Positions 19,729-28,203 are shown, counted from the first letter of the stretch. The stretch is 64,000 nucleotides of DNA from Pedobacter paludis (GCF_003173575.1 NZ_QGNY01000007.1:62001-126000), one strand, 5' to 3'. Translations and numbers: made by a program. The notes: generated by a model from the sequence alone, not told the origin.

Positions 19729-20931
19729 TTATTTTTTTCTAACTGCAACAGCTACTTTATCTGCTGCCTTTTGAGGCTGGATCACCATGCCTTCCTGTAA
19801 TTTATCAACACCACTTAATACAATCTGGTCACCAACCTTTACCCCGTCTTTAACCAGGTAATTTTCGCCGGCTTTACCAACAATAGTAATGGCTTGTTTT
19901 TTCACTTTGCTGCTATCCCCTACGGTAAATACAAATACTTTATCCTGCATTTCCACGGTAGACGACTGAGGTACCAAAATGGCATCGTCATGTTGCAAGC
20001 CTAAACGGATTTTGCCCGTATTACCCGAGCGAAGAACACCACTCGCATTAGGAAAACTTGCCCTTAAGGTAATGGCTCCTGTGTTTTTATCAAACTGACC
20101 ATCAATCATATCAATTTTACCTTTAATTGGATAGGCAGCGTTGTCGGCCAGCAAAAGCTCAACTGCTGGTAAATGTTTAATCCTGTCGGCAGGCGTTTTA
20201 CCTGGGTAGTTTGCATTAAAGCTGTTGAAATCGTTTTCGGCAAGGGCGAAATAAACGTGTACTTCGTGGATATCCGATAACTGTGTTAAAGCCACCTGAT
20301 CCGTTGGCGAAACCAAACTTCCCTGTTTTTTGGGGATACGGCCAATGTAACCACTTACCGTAGCCTTAACATTGGTATAACCCAGGTTGATTTGTGCCGA
20401 AGCTACACTTGCCCTAGCCTGTTCGGCATTGGCCTGTGCAATTTTATAAGCCGTTTTTGCAGTCTTTAACTGAAAATCAGAAACAACTTTGTTCTGCACC
20501 AATGGAGTCAGCTTGTCTACTTCCAACTGTGCATTTAAAATCGCGGCTTCTGCAGCATGTAAGCTTGCTTTTGCGTTGTTCAATGCCTCACGGAAAGGGT
20601 TTTCGTTTATTTTGAATAAGGTTTGTCCGGCAGTTACATAAGCGCCTTCGTTAACCAAAACGCTTTGCAGGTAACCACTTACCTGCGGACGAACATCAAT
20701 ATCAACAGCGCCCTGAATAGAAGCCGGATACTCGATATAGGTGGTTTCGGTGCTGGAGCTAATGGCACTTACAGGCAATGCTGGTGGTGGAGGTGCCGCT
20801 GCAGACTGGTCAGGAGAAGACTTACAGCTTACCAAAATTATAGATAGGAAAGAAATTGTTAACATTAAATTAATACCATTAAACCATTTAACGGTGTTAA
20901 GTAGTGGATACAAGCGATGTAGAGATTTCAT
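19729..20931 (-). CDS. RND efflux periplasmic adaptor (MFP) lipoprotein
   Basis: The 400-residue membrane-fusion protein bridges the pump and the outer-membrane channel. It has a lipobox (LVSCKSS) at about residue 36, lipoyl-like half-motifs (VRPQVSGYLQSVLVNEGAYV and VKATVSGYIGRI) flanking an alpha-hairpin, and a beta-barrel C-terminus. The first Met gives an unusually long leader. A second Met at 20865 starts 13 residues before the lipid-anchoring Cys but leaves almost no basic n-region. A TTAAC-N3-GTTAA operator-like site lies at 20888-20900, inside the long leader, so the later start deserves consideration. It is the first gene of the operon. Confidence 0.9.
   Translation of the reverse strand: MKSLHRLYPLLNTVKWFNGINLMLTISFLSIILVSCKSSPDQSAAAPPPPALPVSAISSSTETTYIEYPASIQGAVDIDVRPQVSGYLQSVLVNEGAYVTAGQTLFKINENPFREALNNAKASLHAAEAAILNAQLEVDKLTPLVQNKVVSDFQLKTAKTAYKIAQANAEQARASVASAQINLGYTNVKATVSGYIGRIPKKQGSLVSPTDQVALTQLSDIHEVHVYFALAENDFNSFNANYPGKTPADRIKHLPAVELLLADNAAYPIKGKIDMIDGQFDKNTGAITLRASFPNASGVLRSGNTGKIRLGLQHDDAILVPQSSTVEMQDKVFVFTVGDSSKVKKQAITIVGKAGENYLVKDGVKVGDQIVLSGVDKLQEGMVIQPQKAADKVAVAVRKK
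20887..20900. promoter_or_regulatory. candidate TetR operator inside adaptor 5' region
   Basis: TTTAACGGTGTTAA contains a TTAAC-N3-GTTAA dyad. It is the same core, on the opposite strand, as the TAACACCGTTA site upstream of the tetR gene. Confidence 0.5.
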
Positions 20932-20962
20932 ATAATTAAATTTATTGGAATTAAAGTGTATA

Positions 20963-20987
20963 AATGATTTAACACTGTTAAATCATT
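20963..20987. promoter_or_regulatory. 25-bp perfect palindrome, candidate TetR operator
   Basis: Twelve bases (AATGATTTAACA) are followed by a central C and their exact reverse complement. It lies 32 bases upstream of the adaptor start and 14 bases past the tetR stop. The core TTAACAC.GTTAA matches two other sites in this control region. Confidence 0.8.
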
Positions 20988-21000
20988 AGGAAAAAATATA

Positions 21001-21606
21001 TTAGTTGTTAATGGATAAAGTAATGCCTTTAATGGCGTCTTTTAAAATTTGTTGGTTCAGTTCATTTGTTGTTCTACCATTTGGGCGAACGAGATTGATC
21101 GAGATTAAACCATGAATAATCGACCAGTAGGTATAATATTTCATGCAGATATCATCTTCAGAAACGGGCTTTTTAATAAATAACGATTCAATTACATCGC
21201 CCAACATCCCGCCAACGTTCTCTGCTTCGGGCATTGCACTTTTCACATTGCAACAAACCATATCCACACCGTACATCAGCTGATAAAATTCTTTATGTGC
21301 AAAAGCAAAATTCCAGTAGGCAATCCACATGGCTTCCATTTTATCCTCAGCCGATTCATGCTGATCTCTGGCTTCACGAATATCTTTGGCCAAGATTAAA
21401 TAACCTCTTCTGGTTAATTCTAACAAGATGCCTTCTTTATTAGAAAAATATTCATAAATAATGGGTGCTGTATACTCAATCTGGTCGGCAATTTTACGCA
21501 TACTCAATGCCTGCCAGCCCTCAGTTTGAACAATGTTCAAGGCTGCATCCAGGATTTTGGTCCTGGTTTCATCTTTTAAACGTAGAATTCTTTCTTTGCT
21601 TCCCAT
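21001..21606 (-). CDS. TetR/AcrR family transcriptional regulator
   Basis: About 201 residues from the start chosen here (MGSKERILRL). The N-terminal TetR helix-turn-helix covers roughly 10-60 (TRTKILDAALNIVQTEGW, then MRKIADQIEYTAPIIYEYFS). The C-terminal ligand-binding domain has a CC pair near 120 (VDMVCCNVKS). An upstream Met at 21639 would place an operator-like dyad (21634-21644) within the coding sequence, so I prefer 21606. It precedes the efflux operon on the same strand. Matching dyads before both transcription units suggest that it represses the pump and itself. Confidence 0.9.
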   Translation of the reverse strand: MGSKERILRLKDETRTKILDAALNIVQTEGWQALSMRKIADQIEYTAPIIYEYFSNKEGILLELTRRGYLILAKDIREARDQHESAEDKMEAMWIAYWNFAFAHKEFYQLMYGVDMVCCNVKSAMPEAENVGGMLGDVIESLFIKKPVSEDDICMKYYTYWSIIHGLISINLVRPNGRTTNELNQQILKDAIKGITLSINN

Positions 21607-21633
21607 GATATGGAATATTAGGTGTAAATAATC

Positions 21634-21644
21634 TAACACCGTTA
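21634..21644. promoter_or_regulatory. candidate TetR autoregulatory operator
   Basis: TAACACCGTTA is a dyad 28 bases upstream of the preferred tetR start. It shares the TAACAC.GTTA core with the 25-bp palindrome at 20963 and the site at 20887. A weaker TTAGGTGTAA sits at 21618-21627. Confidence 0.5.
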
Positions 21645-21766
21645 AGCAAATGTATAACCAATTCGGAAATTGTAAATCATTGAATTGTAAAATGAAATAA
21701 TGAAATTATAAATTGTGTTTAAAGAGCATTAAATGCAGATTTCTAATGCTGATTATTTTGAAGTAC

Positions 21767-21809
21767 TCGTCATTTCGACTGAAGTGTAACGGAATGGAGA
21801 ATTCTTTGT
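21767..21809. repeat. dispersed GTCATTTCGACTGAAG-type repeat fragment
   Basis: The sequence CGTCATTTCGACTGAAGTG followed by AACGGAATGGAGAATTC is of the short intergenic repeat type also represented at 11295-11770 by other variants. There is a single copy here. Confidence 0.4.
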
Positions 21810-21863
21810 ACAAGTTCGTGGTGTCTTTGTAGTTAATTCAAATCAACCTATTATCTTAGCTGT

Positions 21864-22316
21864 ATGATTTACCGCCAAGCAGAAATACGCGACATCCCCC
21901 AAATCCAAATTGTAAGACATACCGTAAAGGAAAACACCCTTTCTAACCCTGCACTGGTAACCGATGCAGATTGCGAAGATTTTATCACCAAAAGAGGTAG
22001 AGGCTGGGTTTGTGAAGTTAATGGCGATGTTGTTGGTTTTTCAATCGTTGATTTGGAAGAAAACAACATTTGGGCCTTATTTTTACAACCAGAGTTTGAA
22101 GGCAATGGAATTGGAAAAGAACTGCATCGATTAATGATGGATTGGTATTTCGACCAAACACAAGAAACAGTTTGGCTAGGAACAGCCCCAAACACAAGGG
22201 CCGAAAAGTTTTACGAAAAACAGGGCTGGAAAAACGTTGGACTGGTAAATAAGGGCGAAGTAAAGTTTGAAATGAATTATGAAGACTGGATCAAATCCAG
22301 ACCAAAAAATACTTAA
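21864..22316 (+). CDS. GNAT family N-acetyltransferase
   Basis: The 150-residue single-domain protein has the GNAT fold. The acetyl-CoA pyrophosphate-binding loop appears as LFLQPEFEGNGIGKELHRL near residues 73-92 (Q/R-x-x-G-x-G/A type), and the C-terminal part has the typical FYEKQGWKNVG motif. The substrate cannot be predicted. It is convergent with the ArsC-like gene, and the two coding ends overlap by 4 bases. Confidence 0.88.
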   Translation: MIYRQAEIRDIPQIQIVRHTVKENTLSNPALVTDADCEDFITKRGRGWVCEVNGDVVGFSIVDLEENNIWALFLQPEFEGNGIGKELHRLMMDWYFDQTQETVWLGTAPNTRAEKFYEKQGWKNVGLVNKGEVKFEMNYEDWIKSRPKNT

Positions 22317-22657
22317 TCTAAAATTTGGTTAATGCTTTCGGTTGGCCTGGCAATCACAGCTTTATCGCCCGAAACAACGATAGGTCTTTCGATCAGAATT
22401 GGATATTCGACCATTACGTCAATCCATTCAGAATCACTCAGCGTTTTATCTTTATAATGGTCGATAAAAATCTTTTCCGTTTTACGAATAAGCGCTAAGG
22501 GTTTGATCTGGAGTTTTTCGATCAATTCGCTCAGTTGAATTTTGTTCAATGGCGTTTCCAAGTAATAAATAATCTCAAAAGCCTTCCCGCTATTTTCCAG
22601 CTCCTGCAAAGCCTGCCGACTTTTTGTGCATCTGTTGTTATGATAAATCTGAATCAT
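22313..22657 (-). CDS. ArsC/Spx-family arsenate reductase-like protein
   Basis: The 114-residue protein has the ArsC thioredoxin-like fold. The N-terminal IYHNNRCTKSRQAL places a redox Cys at residue 10, and the C-terminal part has ERPIVV and IARP arginine motifs used for oxyanion binding. Glutaredoxin-dependent ArsC reduces arsenate to arsenite. However, no ars operon genes (arsR, arsB, acr3) are adjacent, so this may be a general thiol reductase of the family. The DUF502 gene is 9 bases upstream on the same strand, implying co-transcription. Confidence 0.82.
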   Translation of the reverse strand: MIQIYHNNRCTKSRQALQELENSGKAFEIIYYLETPLNKIQLSELIEKLQIKPLALIRKTEKIFIDHYKDKTLSDSEWIDVMVEYPILIERPIVVSGDKAVIARPTESINQILD

Positions 22658-22666
22658 TTTACGAAT

Positions 22667-23257
22667 CTAAAGACCACTTACACCGCCACTCACCACCAAT
22701 TTCATGGCATCAGCCGCACTCATATTTAAATCTTTAACCTGATCTCTTTTTACAATACAAAGTTGACCGGCAAAAGAATATGAAAGTGGAAAATAAACAG
22801 CTACATCATCAGGAAGTTCAAGTTTATGCAGATCGTTTTGAGTAAGAAAGCCGATTTTACGCAAACCACCCTCCACTTCTACAATTACAGGATGATTGAA
22901 TTTCTTTTCATCTCCAACGAAAGCCTCTGTTAAATCTTTTATAGAAGAATAAATAAAATTGAGTAATGGCAATCGATGCATAACACGCTGAAACCAGTTA
23001 TACATCGGCTCGGTAACGAAATTGGTTACAAAAATACCTGCCAATAAAATAATGGTTAACACGGTAAGTAAGCCCAAGCCAGGAATATTCCGACTCTCTC
23101 CTGTGCGAGGATTTACGCCCAGAATGTTGTTTACGTTTAACCAACTATCTACAGTTGTTACTGCCCAAACAACAATGAAAATGCTCACAGCTATGGGCAC
23201 AACAATTAATAAACCTTTAATTAAATAGTTTAAAATAGCTTTCCCGACTTTGTTCAT
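22667..23257 (-). CDS. DUF502 family membrane protein
   Basis: The 196-residue protein has two N-terminal transmembrane segments (about 12-32 and 58-80) followed by a soluble domain. It shows the family stretch PLLNFIYSSIKDLTEAF and a late glycine/serine segment ending VSGGVSGL. The biochemical role is unknown. It precedes the ArsC-like gene by 9 bases. Confidence 0.85.
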   Translation of the reverse strand: MNKVGKAILNYLIKGLLIVVPIAVSIFIVVWAVTTVDSWLNVNNILGVNPRTGESRNIPGLGLLTVLTIILLAGIFVTNFVTEPMYNWFQRVMHRLPLLNFIYSSIKDLTEAFVGDEKKFNHPVIVEVEGGLRKIGFLTQNDLHKLELPDDVAVYFPLSYSFAGQLCIVKRDQVKDLNMSAADAMKLVVSGGVSGL

Positions 23258-23410
23258 AGTGCAAACTTATTCAAAAATGTTTAATAGTTCACCAGTCATT
23301 AGTTCATTGGTTTAAAAGTTTATCAGTTCATTAGTCATTAACTCACTAATAGTCGCTGGTAATATATGCATCCAGACTATTAACTAATGACCATTGGCTA
23401 CAGAACCAAC
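23258..23410. repeat. degenerate short ATTAGT-type intergenic repeats
   Basis: Variants of TTCATTAGTCATTA and AGTTCATTGG occur several times between the DUF502 start and the MurF-Alr stop. I see no gene and no clean hairpin. Confidence 0.35.
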
Positions 23411-25870
23411 CTATTCATAAAAATAAACCCTTTTTACCCTTTGAGAAATGTTAGTCAGGATTTCGTATGGAATGGTGTTAATCTCTTTAGCCAGTTCCAT
23501 AATGTTATGTTCCTGATTAAAAACGATTGCCTCGTCACCTGGTTTTACATCAATACCTGTGATATCGAGCATAGTCATATCCATACAAATTGAGCCGATA
23601 GTTGGAACCAAATGGCCGTTAATGAGCATTTTACCTACTCCATTCCCAAAAGCACGATTGTAACCATCGGCATAGCCTATTTTTACTGTAGCAATTTTGC
23701 CTCCTTTTGGCATTACACCATTGCGACTGTATCCAACCGTTTCACCTGCATCTAAGGTTTTTACCTGGGTAACCGTTGTTTTCAGTACCATTGTAGTTTG
23801 CAGTCCACGGTTATTTAACAGGGCTGAGTCGAAACCATACAAACCAATTCCCAAACGCACCATGTCCATTTGTCCCTCCGGCCAACGACTAATGCCGGAA
23901 GTATTGGCGATGTGTAGAATGGGTTTATAGCCCAAAACATCAATTAACTGGCTCGCCATAAGTTTAAACTTTTCGATTTGATGCTGCGTAAAACCATCAT
24001 GTTCTGCTTCTCCACTGGCAACCAGATGCGAAAATATGCTCTGAACTTTTACACGTTGAGAATCTTTCAGAAACGTAGACAGTTTATCAATTTCATTACC
24101 ATCAAAACCCAAACGATGCATGCCACTATCTATTTTAATATGAACTGGGTAGCTGAAATCATAATCAGAAAGGGCATTTACGAAACCATTTAAAATCTCC
24201 AGACTGTAAATTTCAGGTTCCAGGTTGTGCTTGATAATGGCTTCAAATGCCGATTCCTCCGGACTCATCACCATAATGGGCAAAGTGATGCCCGCTTTAC
24301 GCAAAGCGATCCCCTCATCTGCATAGGCAACAGCTAAATAATCCACCTTGTGAAATTGCAACAGGTTCGCGATTTCGAAACTGCCGCTTCCATAAGAGAA
24401 AGCCTTTACCATCGCCATTATTTTCACACCAGGTTTAATCTTCGAACGGTAGAACTGCAGGTTCCCAACCATCGCATTTAGGTCTATTTCTAAAACCGTA
24501 TCGTGGATTTTCTGAGTGAGCAGCTTGCTGATTCTTCCAAACTCAAAACGCCTTGCGCCTTTTACCAAAATGGTTTCATGGCTAAACTGCAAACCCGGAA
24601 AAGCTTCAATAAAAGCATTCGTATCTTCAAAAAATTGGGCTTCAAATTTGAAAAGCTGAGCATATCTGGCAATATGGCTTCCAATGCCGATTAAGCGGTT
24701 TACTTTCTTCTGGCCAAGTAAATCGGCAATTTCAGTATATAAATCCAAATCATCCTGTCCGGTTTCAAAAAGCTCGGATAGAATTACGGTTTTCTTAGGA
24801 TGCTGATTTTGTTGATTTAGAAAATCCAATGCAATGGCTAGGGAAGAAATATCGGCACTGTAAGAATCATCAATTATAGAACATTGATTAATACCGTTTT
24901 TGAGTTCTAAGCGCATACTTACAGGGCTTAGCTTCTCTAAACGTAAATCTGCCTGTTCTGCCGAATAACCCAAAGCCAGCAATGTTGCCCAGCAAATCAT
25001 TCCATTCTCTATTGATGCCTTATCCTTAAACGGCAACATGCATTCAATTTCTTTATCCTTATAAATTGCTCTTAAATAGCAGTTTCCCTCAATGGGTTCT
25101 ACTGCGATAATGCGCAAATCAGCACCTTGTTTACTGCTCCAGCTAAACTGCCTTTTTCCGGGTAAATCTTTGAAATTGATTTCAGAAACATAATCCGGAG
25201 AATAAATAAATAAGTCGGAATCTTTGAATAATTTTAATTTTTCGGTGAGTTTTTCCCTTTTAGAACTAAACCCCTCCGCATGGGCTTCACCAATATTGGT
25301 AAAAACGCCAATCTGGGGCTGAATAATTTCGGCCAACGTTTCCATTTCGTTTACGCCAGAAATGCCAGCTTCAAAAATAGCCAAAGTATGATCAGCATCA
25401 ATTTGCCATACCGAAAGTGGAACCCCAATTTGTGAATTATAACTTTTCGGACTGCGAACGATATTATAATCTGCCGCTAAAAGCTGGTATAACCATTCCT
25501 TAACAATTGTTTTCCCGTTACTGCCCGTAATTCCAATCGTTTTTAAATCAAAATGATTTCGGTGTTCAATGGCAAGTTTCTGCAGTGCTGATAAGACCGC
25601 ATCCACGATTATAAAATTGCAGTCAGGATATTCATCAACGTATTTCTCTTCCGTGATAACGAAATTTCTGATCTCCTTTCCGTACGCATCTTTAATAAAT
25701 TCGTGCCCATCACGATGTGAAGACAATGCAAAGAACAAAGAATTTTCCGGCACCAAAACCGAGCGGCTATCAATCACCAAATATTGAATAATAACCTGCT
25801 CATCAACTAATTTGGCATCAGCATTTAAAATTTCGGCGATTCTGGAAATGGTATATATCGGGTTCAGCAT
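23411..25870 (-). CDS. bifunctional MurF - alanine racemase fusion
   Basis: This 819-residue fusion is characteristic of Bacteroidota. Residues 1 to ~450 are UDP-MurNAc-tripeptide:D-Ala-D-Ala ligase (MurF), with the ATP loop GITGSNGKT near 112. Residues ~455-819 are a PLP-dependent alanine racemase: the PLP lysine is in AMVKAFSYGSG near 490, and IGYADGYNR near 750 marks the C-terminal domain. One polypeptide therefore makes D-Ala and adds D-Ala-D-Ala to the peptidoglycan precursor. The PLP motif differs from the textbook VKANAYGHG, but the lysine and YG are kept. It is divergent from recX, with 61 bases between starts. Confidence 0.95.
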   Translation of the reverse strand: MLNPIYTISRIAEILNADAKLVDEQVIIQYLVIDSRSVLVPENSLFFALSSHRDGHEFIKDAYGKEIRNFVITEEKYVDEYPDCNFIIVDAVLSALQKLAIEHRNHFDLKTIGITGSNGKTIVKEWLYQLLAADYNIVRSPKSYNSQIGVPLSVWQIDADHTLAIFEAGISGVNEMETLAEIIQPQIGVFTNIGEAHAEGFSSKREKLTEKLKLFKDSDLFIYSPDYVSEINFKDLPGKRQFSWSSKQGADLRIIAVEPIEGNCYLRAIYKDKEIECMLPFKDKASIENGMICWATLLALGYSAEQADLRLEKLSPVSMRLELKNGINQCSIIDDSYSADISSLAIALDFLNQQNQHPKKTVILSELFETGQDDLDLYTEIADLLGQKKVNRLIGIGSHIARYAQLFKFEAQFFEDTNAFIEAFPGLQFSHETILVKGARRFEFGRISKLLTQKIHDTVLEIDLNAMVGNLQFYRSKIKPGVKIMAMVKAFSYGSGSFEIANLLQFHKVDYLAVAYADEGIALRKAGITLPIMVMSPEESAFEAIIKHNLEPEIYSLEILNGFVNALSDYDFSYPVHIKIDSGMHRLGFDGNEIDKLSTFLKDSQRVKVQSIFSHLVASGEAEHDGFTQHQIEKFKLMASQLIDVLGYKPILHIANTSGISRWPEGQMDMVRLGIGLYGFDSALLNNRGLQTTMVLKTTVTQVKTLDAGETVGYSRNGVMPKGGKIATVKIGYADGYNRAFGNGVGKMLINGHLVPTIGSICMDMTMLDITGIDVKPGDEAIVFNQEHNIMELAKEINTIPYEILTNISQRVKRVYFYE

Positions 25871-25931
25871 TTTATTATATTCAGAAAAATACGTTAATCG
25901 TTTTTATTTTTACGAATTTCAGTAATTAATT

Positions 25932-26420
25932 ATGAAAAGCGGTAAACAAGAGGGCGCAATATTAGATAAAAAACAGGCTTTGGCCAAAGCAGAAAGTTTT
26001 TGTGTTTATCAGGAACGATCGCAAAAGGAAGTTCGCTATAAGTTGGTAGAATGGGGAATGCGTGGAGATGAGCTGGAAGAAATTCTTTCAGACTTAATCA
26101 TGAACAATTTTCTTAACGAAGAACGCTTTGCCAAATCTTATGCCTCTGGAAAGTTTAACATTAAAAAATGGGGCCGGGTAAAAATTAAACAGGGTTTGAA
26201 GTTGAAAGGTGTGCCCGATAGGATTTTACAAAAAGCACTATACAGTTTGGATGATGAGGATTACATGCAAACTTTGGAAAATCTGGCGATAAAAAAAGCC
26301 AACACTTTAGCTGAAAAGAATCCTTTAAAAAGAAAAATAAAGCTGATGAACTATTTGCAAGGAAGAGGTTTCGAATCTGATTTAATTTTACTTGCACTGA
26401 AAGCCAGCAATTTAAACTAA
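25932..26420 (+). CDS. recX: RecX family regulatory protein
   Basis: The 162-residue protein is built of RecX three-helix repeats: AKAESFCVYQERSQKEVRYKL near the N-terminus, then NEERFAKSYASGKF and WGRVKIKQGLKLKGV. RecX binds RecA filaments and modulates recombination and the SOS response. There is no adjacent recA, which is common in this phylum. A TTATTTTTAC motif precedes the start. The next feature downstream is the first tRNA pair. Confidence 0.9.
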   Translation: MKSGKQEGAILDKKQALAKAESFCVYQERSQKEVRYKLVEWGMRGDELEEILSDLIMNNFLNEERFAKSYASGKFNIKKWGRVKIKQGLKLKGVPDRILQKALYSLDDEDYMQTLENLAIKKANTLAEKNPLKRKIKLMNYLQGRGFESDLILLALKASNLN

Positions 26421-26446
26421 ATATTAAATTTTTAACAAGAAATTTC

Positions 26447-26476
26447 TTGACAGAATTATAAATCTGTCTATATTTG
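26447..26476 (+). promoter_or_regulatory. Bacteroidetes-type promoter of tRNA-Gly copy 1
   Basis: TTG (26447-26449) and TATATTTG (26469-26476) are separated by 19 bases, matching the Bacteroidetes -33/-7 consensus. The tRNA starts 39 bases after the -7 element. Confidence 0.75.
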
Positions 26477-26514
26477 CATCACCAAAACGAAACGGATGAT
26501 CGGTTTTGTTATCT

Positions 26515-26587
<73 letters not shown>

Positions 26588-26589
26588 CC

Positions 26590-26616
26590 AAATGCCTTTC
26601 CTACCGGAAGGCATTT
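26590..26616 (+). terminator. hairpin between tRNA-Gly and tRNA-Leu, copy 1
   Basis: Arms AAATGCCTT and AAGGCATTT form a perfect 9-bp stem followed by ATTTT. It may be a processing signal or a partial terminator, since tRNA-Leu follows 42 bases later without an obvious promoter. An identical hairpin is at 28050-28076. Confidence 0.6.
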
Positions 26617-26658
26617 ATTTTAAGACATTAATCATTCTGTTTATCAGGATTGACTAAT

Positions 26659-26742
26659 GCTCGGGTGGTGGAACTGGTAGACACGCAGGACTTAAAATCC
26701 TGTGCTTTCAAAGGCGTGCGGGTTCGATTCCCGCCCCGAGTA
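26659..26742 (+). tRNA. tRNA-Leu (TAA), copy 1
   Basis: A class II tRNA with acceptor GCTCGGG pairing with CCCGAGT (G1-U72 wobble). The anticodon stem CAGGA/TCCTG holds loop CTTAAAA (anticodon TAA), with a long variable arm and T arm GCGGG/CCCGC. CCA is not encoded. Confidence 0.96.
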
Positions 26743-26763
26743 CTTCTAAAAAAAAATCGAAAC

Positions 26764-26795
26764 TTAAGCCATCAGAAATGATGGCTTTTTTGTTA
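26764..26795 (+). terminator. terminator of tRNA pair, copy 1
   Basis: AAGCCATCA and TGATGGCTT flank GAAA, followed by a T run. The same hairpin recurs at 31071-31098, behind a fragment of the tRNA-Leu 3' end. Confidence 0.85.
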
Positions 26796-26851
26796 TCACA
26801 AGATTTTAGTCATTATTCAATAAATATGATTTCCTTGATTCTAGTGCTTTT

Positions 26852-27742
26852 TTAAGCACCAATTTCAAGCTTATACCCTTTTCCTCGAATAACTATAATT
26901 TTGATGCTGGGATCAAGCTCTAGTTTTTTCCTAAGTTTTGAGATGAACATATCGAGACTGCGCCCAACGATAACACCTTCATCTTCCCAGATTTCCTTCT
27001 GTAGTCGGCTGCGCTCTATAACTTCATTTGGAGACAAGGCAAAAATGCGCAGTACACGCGTTTCAGTTCCAGTTAGGTCCGTTGTATATTCATTTATAGT
27101 GAGCTTCCTATTCTTTGAGTCAAACAAAGTTGATCCCAAAGTAAACATATCAATATTATGACTTTTTGGAAAAGCTTTTCTCTGCTCAACAGACCTAAAA
27201 AAAACAATCCCAACAAATGCTAAAAATGAAATACTCCCCAAAAGATACCCACTCTTTGCTGTATTTATCCCCCTGGATTTAAATTTAATGTCGATTGTAT
27301 AACATGCTGTTGGTTGTTTTCTTCCTCTACAGGCTACAATATCATCTTTTTTATCGTTGGATATGACAAAGCCATAAACAATATTAGAGTTGCCACACTT
27401 AAGAACATTCACTATATAATCACTCGTTAAAGGATCTCCGACAAGTGAACGTTTAATCGTATTCACGAGCGAATCGGGTCGAAAAGTTAGTTCACGCTCA
27501 AACCTGATTTGGTATTCATTCTCTGCGATTTTTTCTACCGGAAGCACTCTTGATGTACGATCTCCTGATTGTAGAAGAAGTTCATGTCCAATTTTCCGAA
27601 GTAAAATTTCTCTTCTGGAAATATTAAAATTGTCGTTATCTCCCCAACTAAAAGCAACACAAATTATCGAGATAAAGGAGAGCAATATCAATCCAAATAT
27701 ATATCTGTTTTTGTTGAAAAGAAAATTGCCATTATGATGCAT
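26852..27742 (-). CDS. membrane-anchored winged-helix transcriptional regulator
   Basis: The 296-residue protein has two transmembrane helices (about 14-33 and 164-182) around a ~130-residue loop predicted to be periplasmic. A C-terminal OmpR/PhoB-type winged helix (about 205-295) follows, with ETRVLRIFALSPNEVI, then SRLQKEIWEDEG, then a recognition region VGRSLDMFISKLRKKL. It lacks a receiver domain, so it would act as a one-component sensor-regulator that binds DNA from the membrane. It is a single gene placed between the two copies of the tRNA-Gly/tRNA-Leu pair, on the opposite strand to the tRNAs. Its target genes and signal are unknown. Confidence 0.85.
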   Translation of the reverse strand: MHHNGNFLFNKNRYIFGLILLSFISIICVAFSWGDNDNFNISRREILLRKIGHELLLQSGDRTSRVLPVEKIAENEYQIRFERELTFRPDSLVNTIKRSLVGDPLTSDYIVNVLKCGNSNIVYGFVISNDKKDDIVACRGRKQPTACYTIDIKFKSRGINTAKSGYLLGSISFLAFVGIVFFRSVEQRKAFPKSHNIDMFTLGSTLFDSKNRKLTINEYTTDLTGTETRVLRIFALSPNEVIERSRLQKEIWEDEGVIVGRSLDMFISKLRKKLELDPSIKIIVIRGKGYKLEIGA

Positions 27743-27908
27743 TTTAAAGCTTTTATTTACAAAGTTTATATTTTAATATTAAGATAAGAAAAATAAAGTA
27801 AAATCTTTTATATGGTCTGGTCATTATTTCCAAAGAGCTAATTTATTTTATATAAAAATGAATCAAACACTGTAAGCTTTTATATGAGAAATATTTATTA
27901 ATTTATTT

Positions 27909-27938
27909 TTGAATCTGGAATTTATATTTCTATATTTG
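27909..27938 (+). promoter_or_regulatory. Bacteroidetes-type promoter of tRNA-Gly copy 2
   Basis: TTG (27909-27911) and TATATTTG (27931-27938) are separated by 19 bases. The flanking sequence is unlike that of copy 1, so the two tRNA pairs are driven by different promoters of the same class. Confidence 0.75.
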
Positions 27939-27974
27939 CAACCCCAAAGGGAATACAGCGATTGTATTTTATAT

Positions 27975-28047
<73 letters not shown>

Positions 28048-28049
28048 CC

Positions 28050-28076
28050 AAATGCCTTTCCTACCGGAAGGCATTT
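28050..28076 (+). terminator. hairpin between tRNA-Gly and tRNA-Leu, copy 2
   Basis: AAATGCCTT and AAGGCATTT form the same 9-bp stem as at 26590-26616, again followed by ATTTT. Confidence 0.6.
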
Positions 28077-28118
28077 ATTTTAAGACATTAATCATTCTGT
28101 TTATCAGGATTGACTAAT

Positions 28119-28202
28119 GCTCGGGTGGTGGAACTGGTAGACACGCAGGACTTAAAATCCTGTGCTTTCAAAGGCGTGCGGGTTCGATTCCCGCCCCGAG
28201 TA
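28119..28202 (+). tRNA. tRNA-Leu (TAA), copy 2; integration target
   Basis: Identical by eye to the tRNA at 26659-26742. Its last 22 bases plus one downstream base (28182-28203) are matched with one mismatch at 31027-31048, marking it as the site where a small element integrated. Confidence 0.96.
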
Positions 28203-28203
28203 C
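28182..28203. other. attL-like core at tRNA-Leu 3' end
   Basis: A 22-base segment starting GTTCGATTCCCG and ending CCGAGTAC, covering the T-loop to acceptor end of the tRNA. It matches 31027-31048 except for one G-to-T change. Confidence 0.7.

Noticed and set aside
22313..22657. A dedicated arsenic-resistance locus
   Set aside because: Only an ArsC-like gene is present; no arsenite transporter or ArsR adjoins it, so a resistance operon is not supported.
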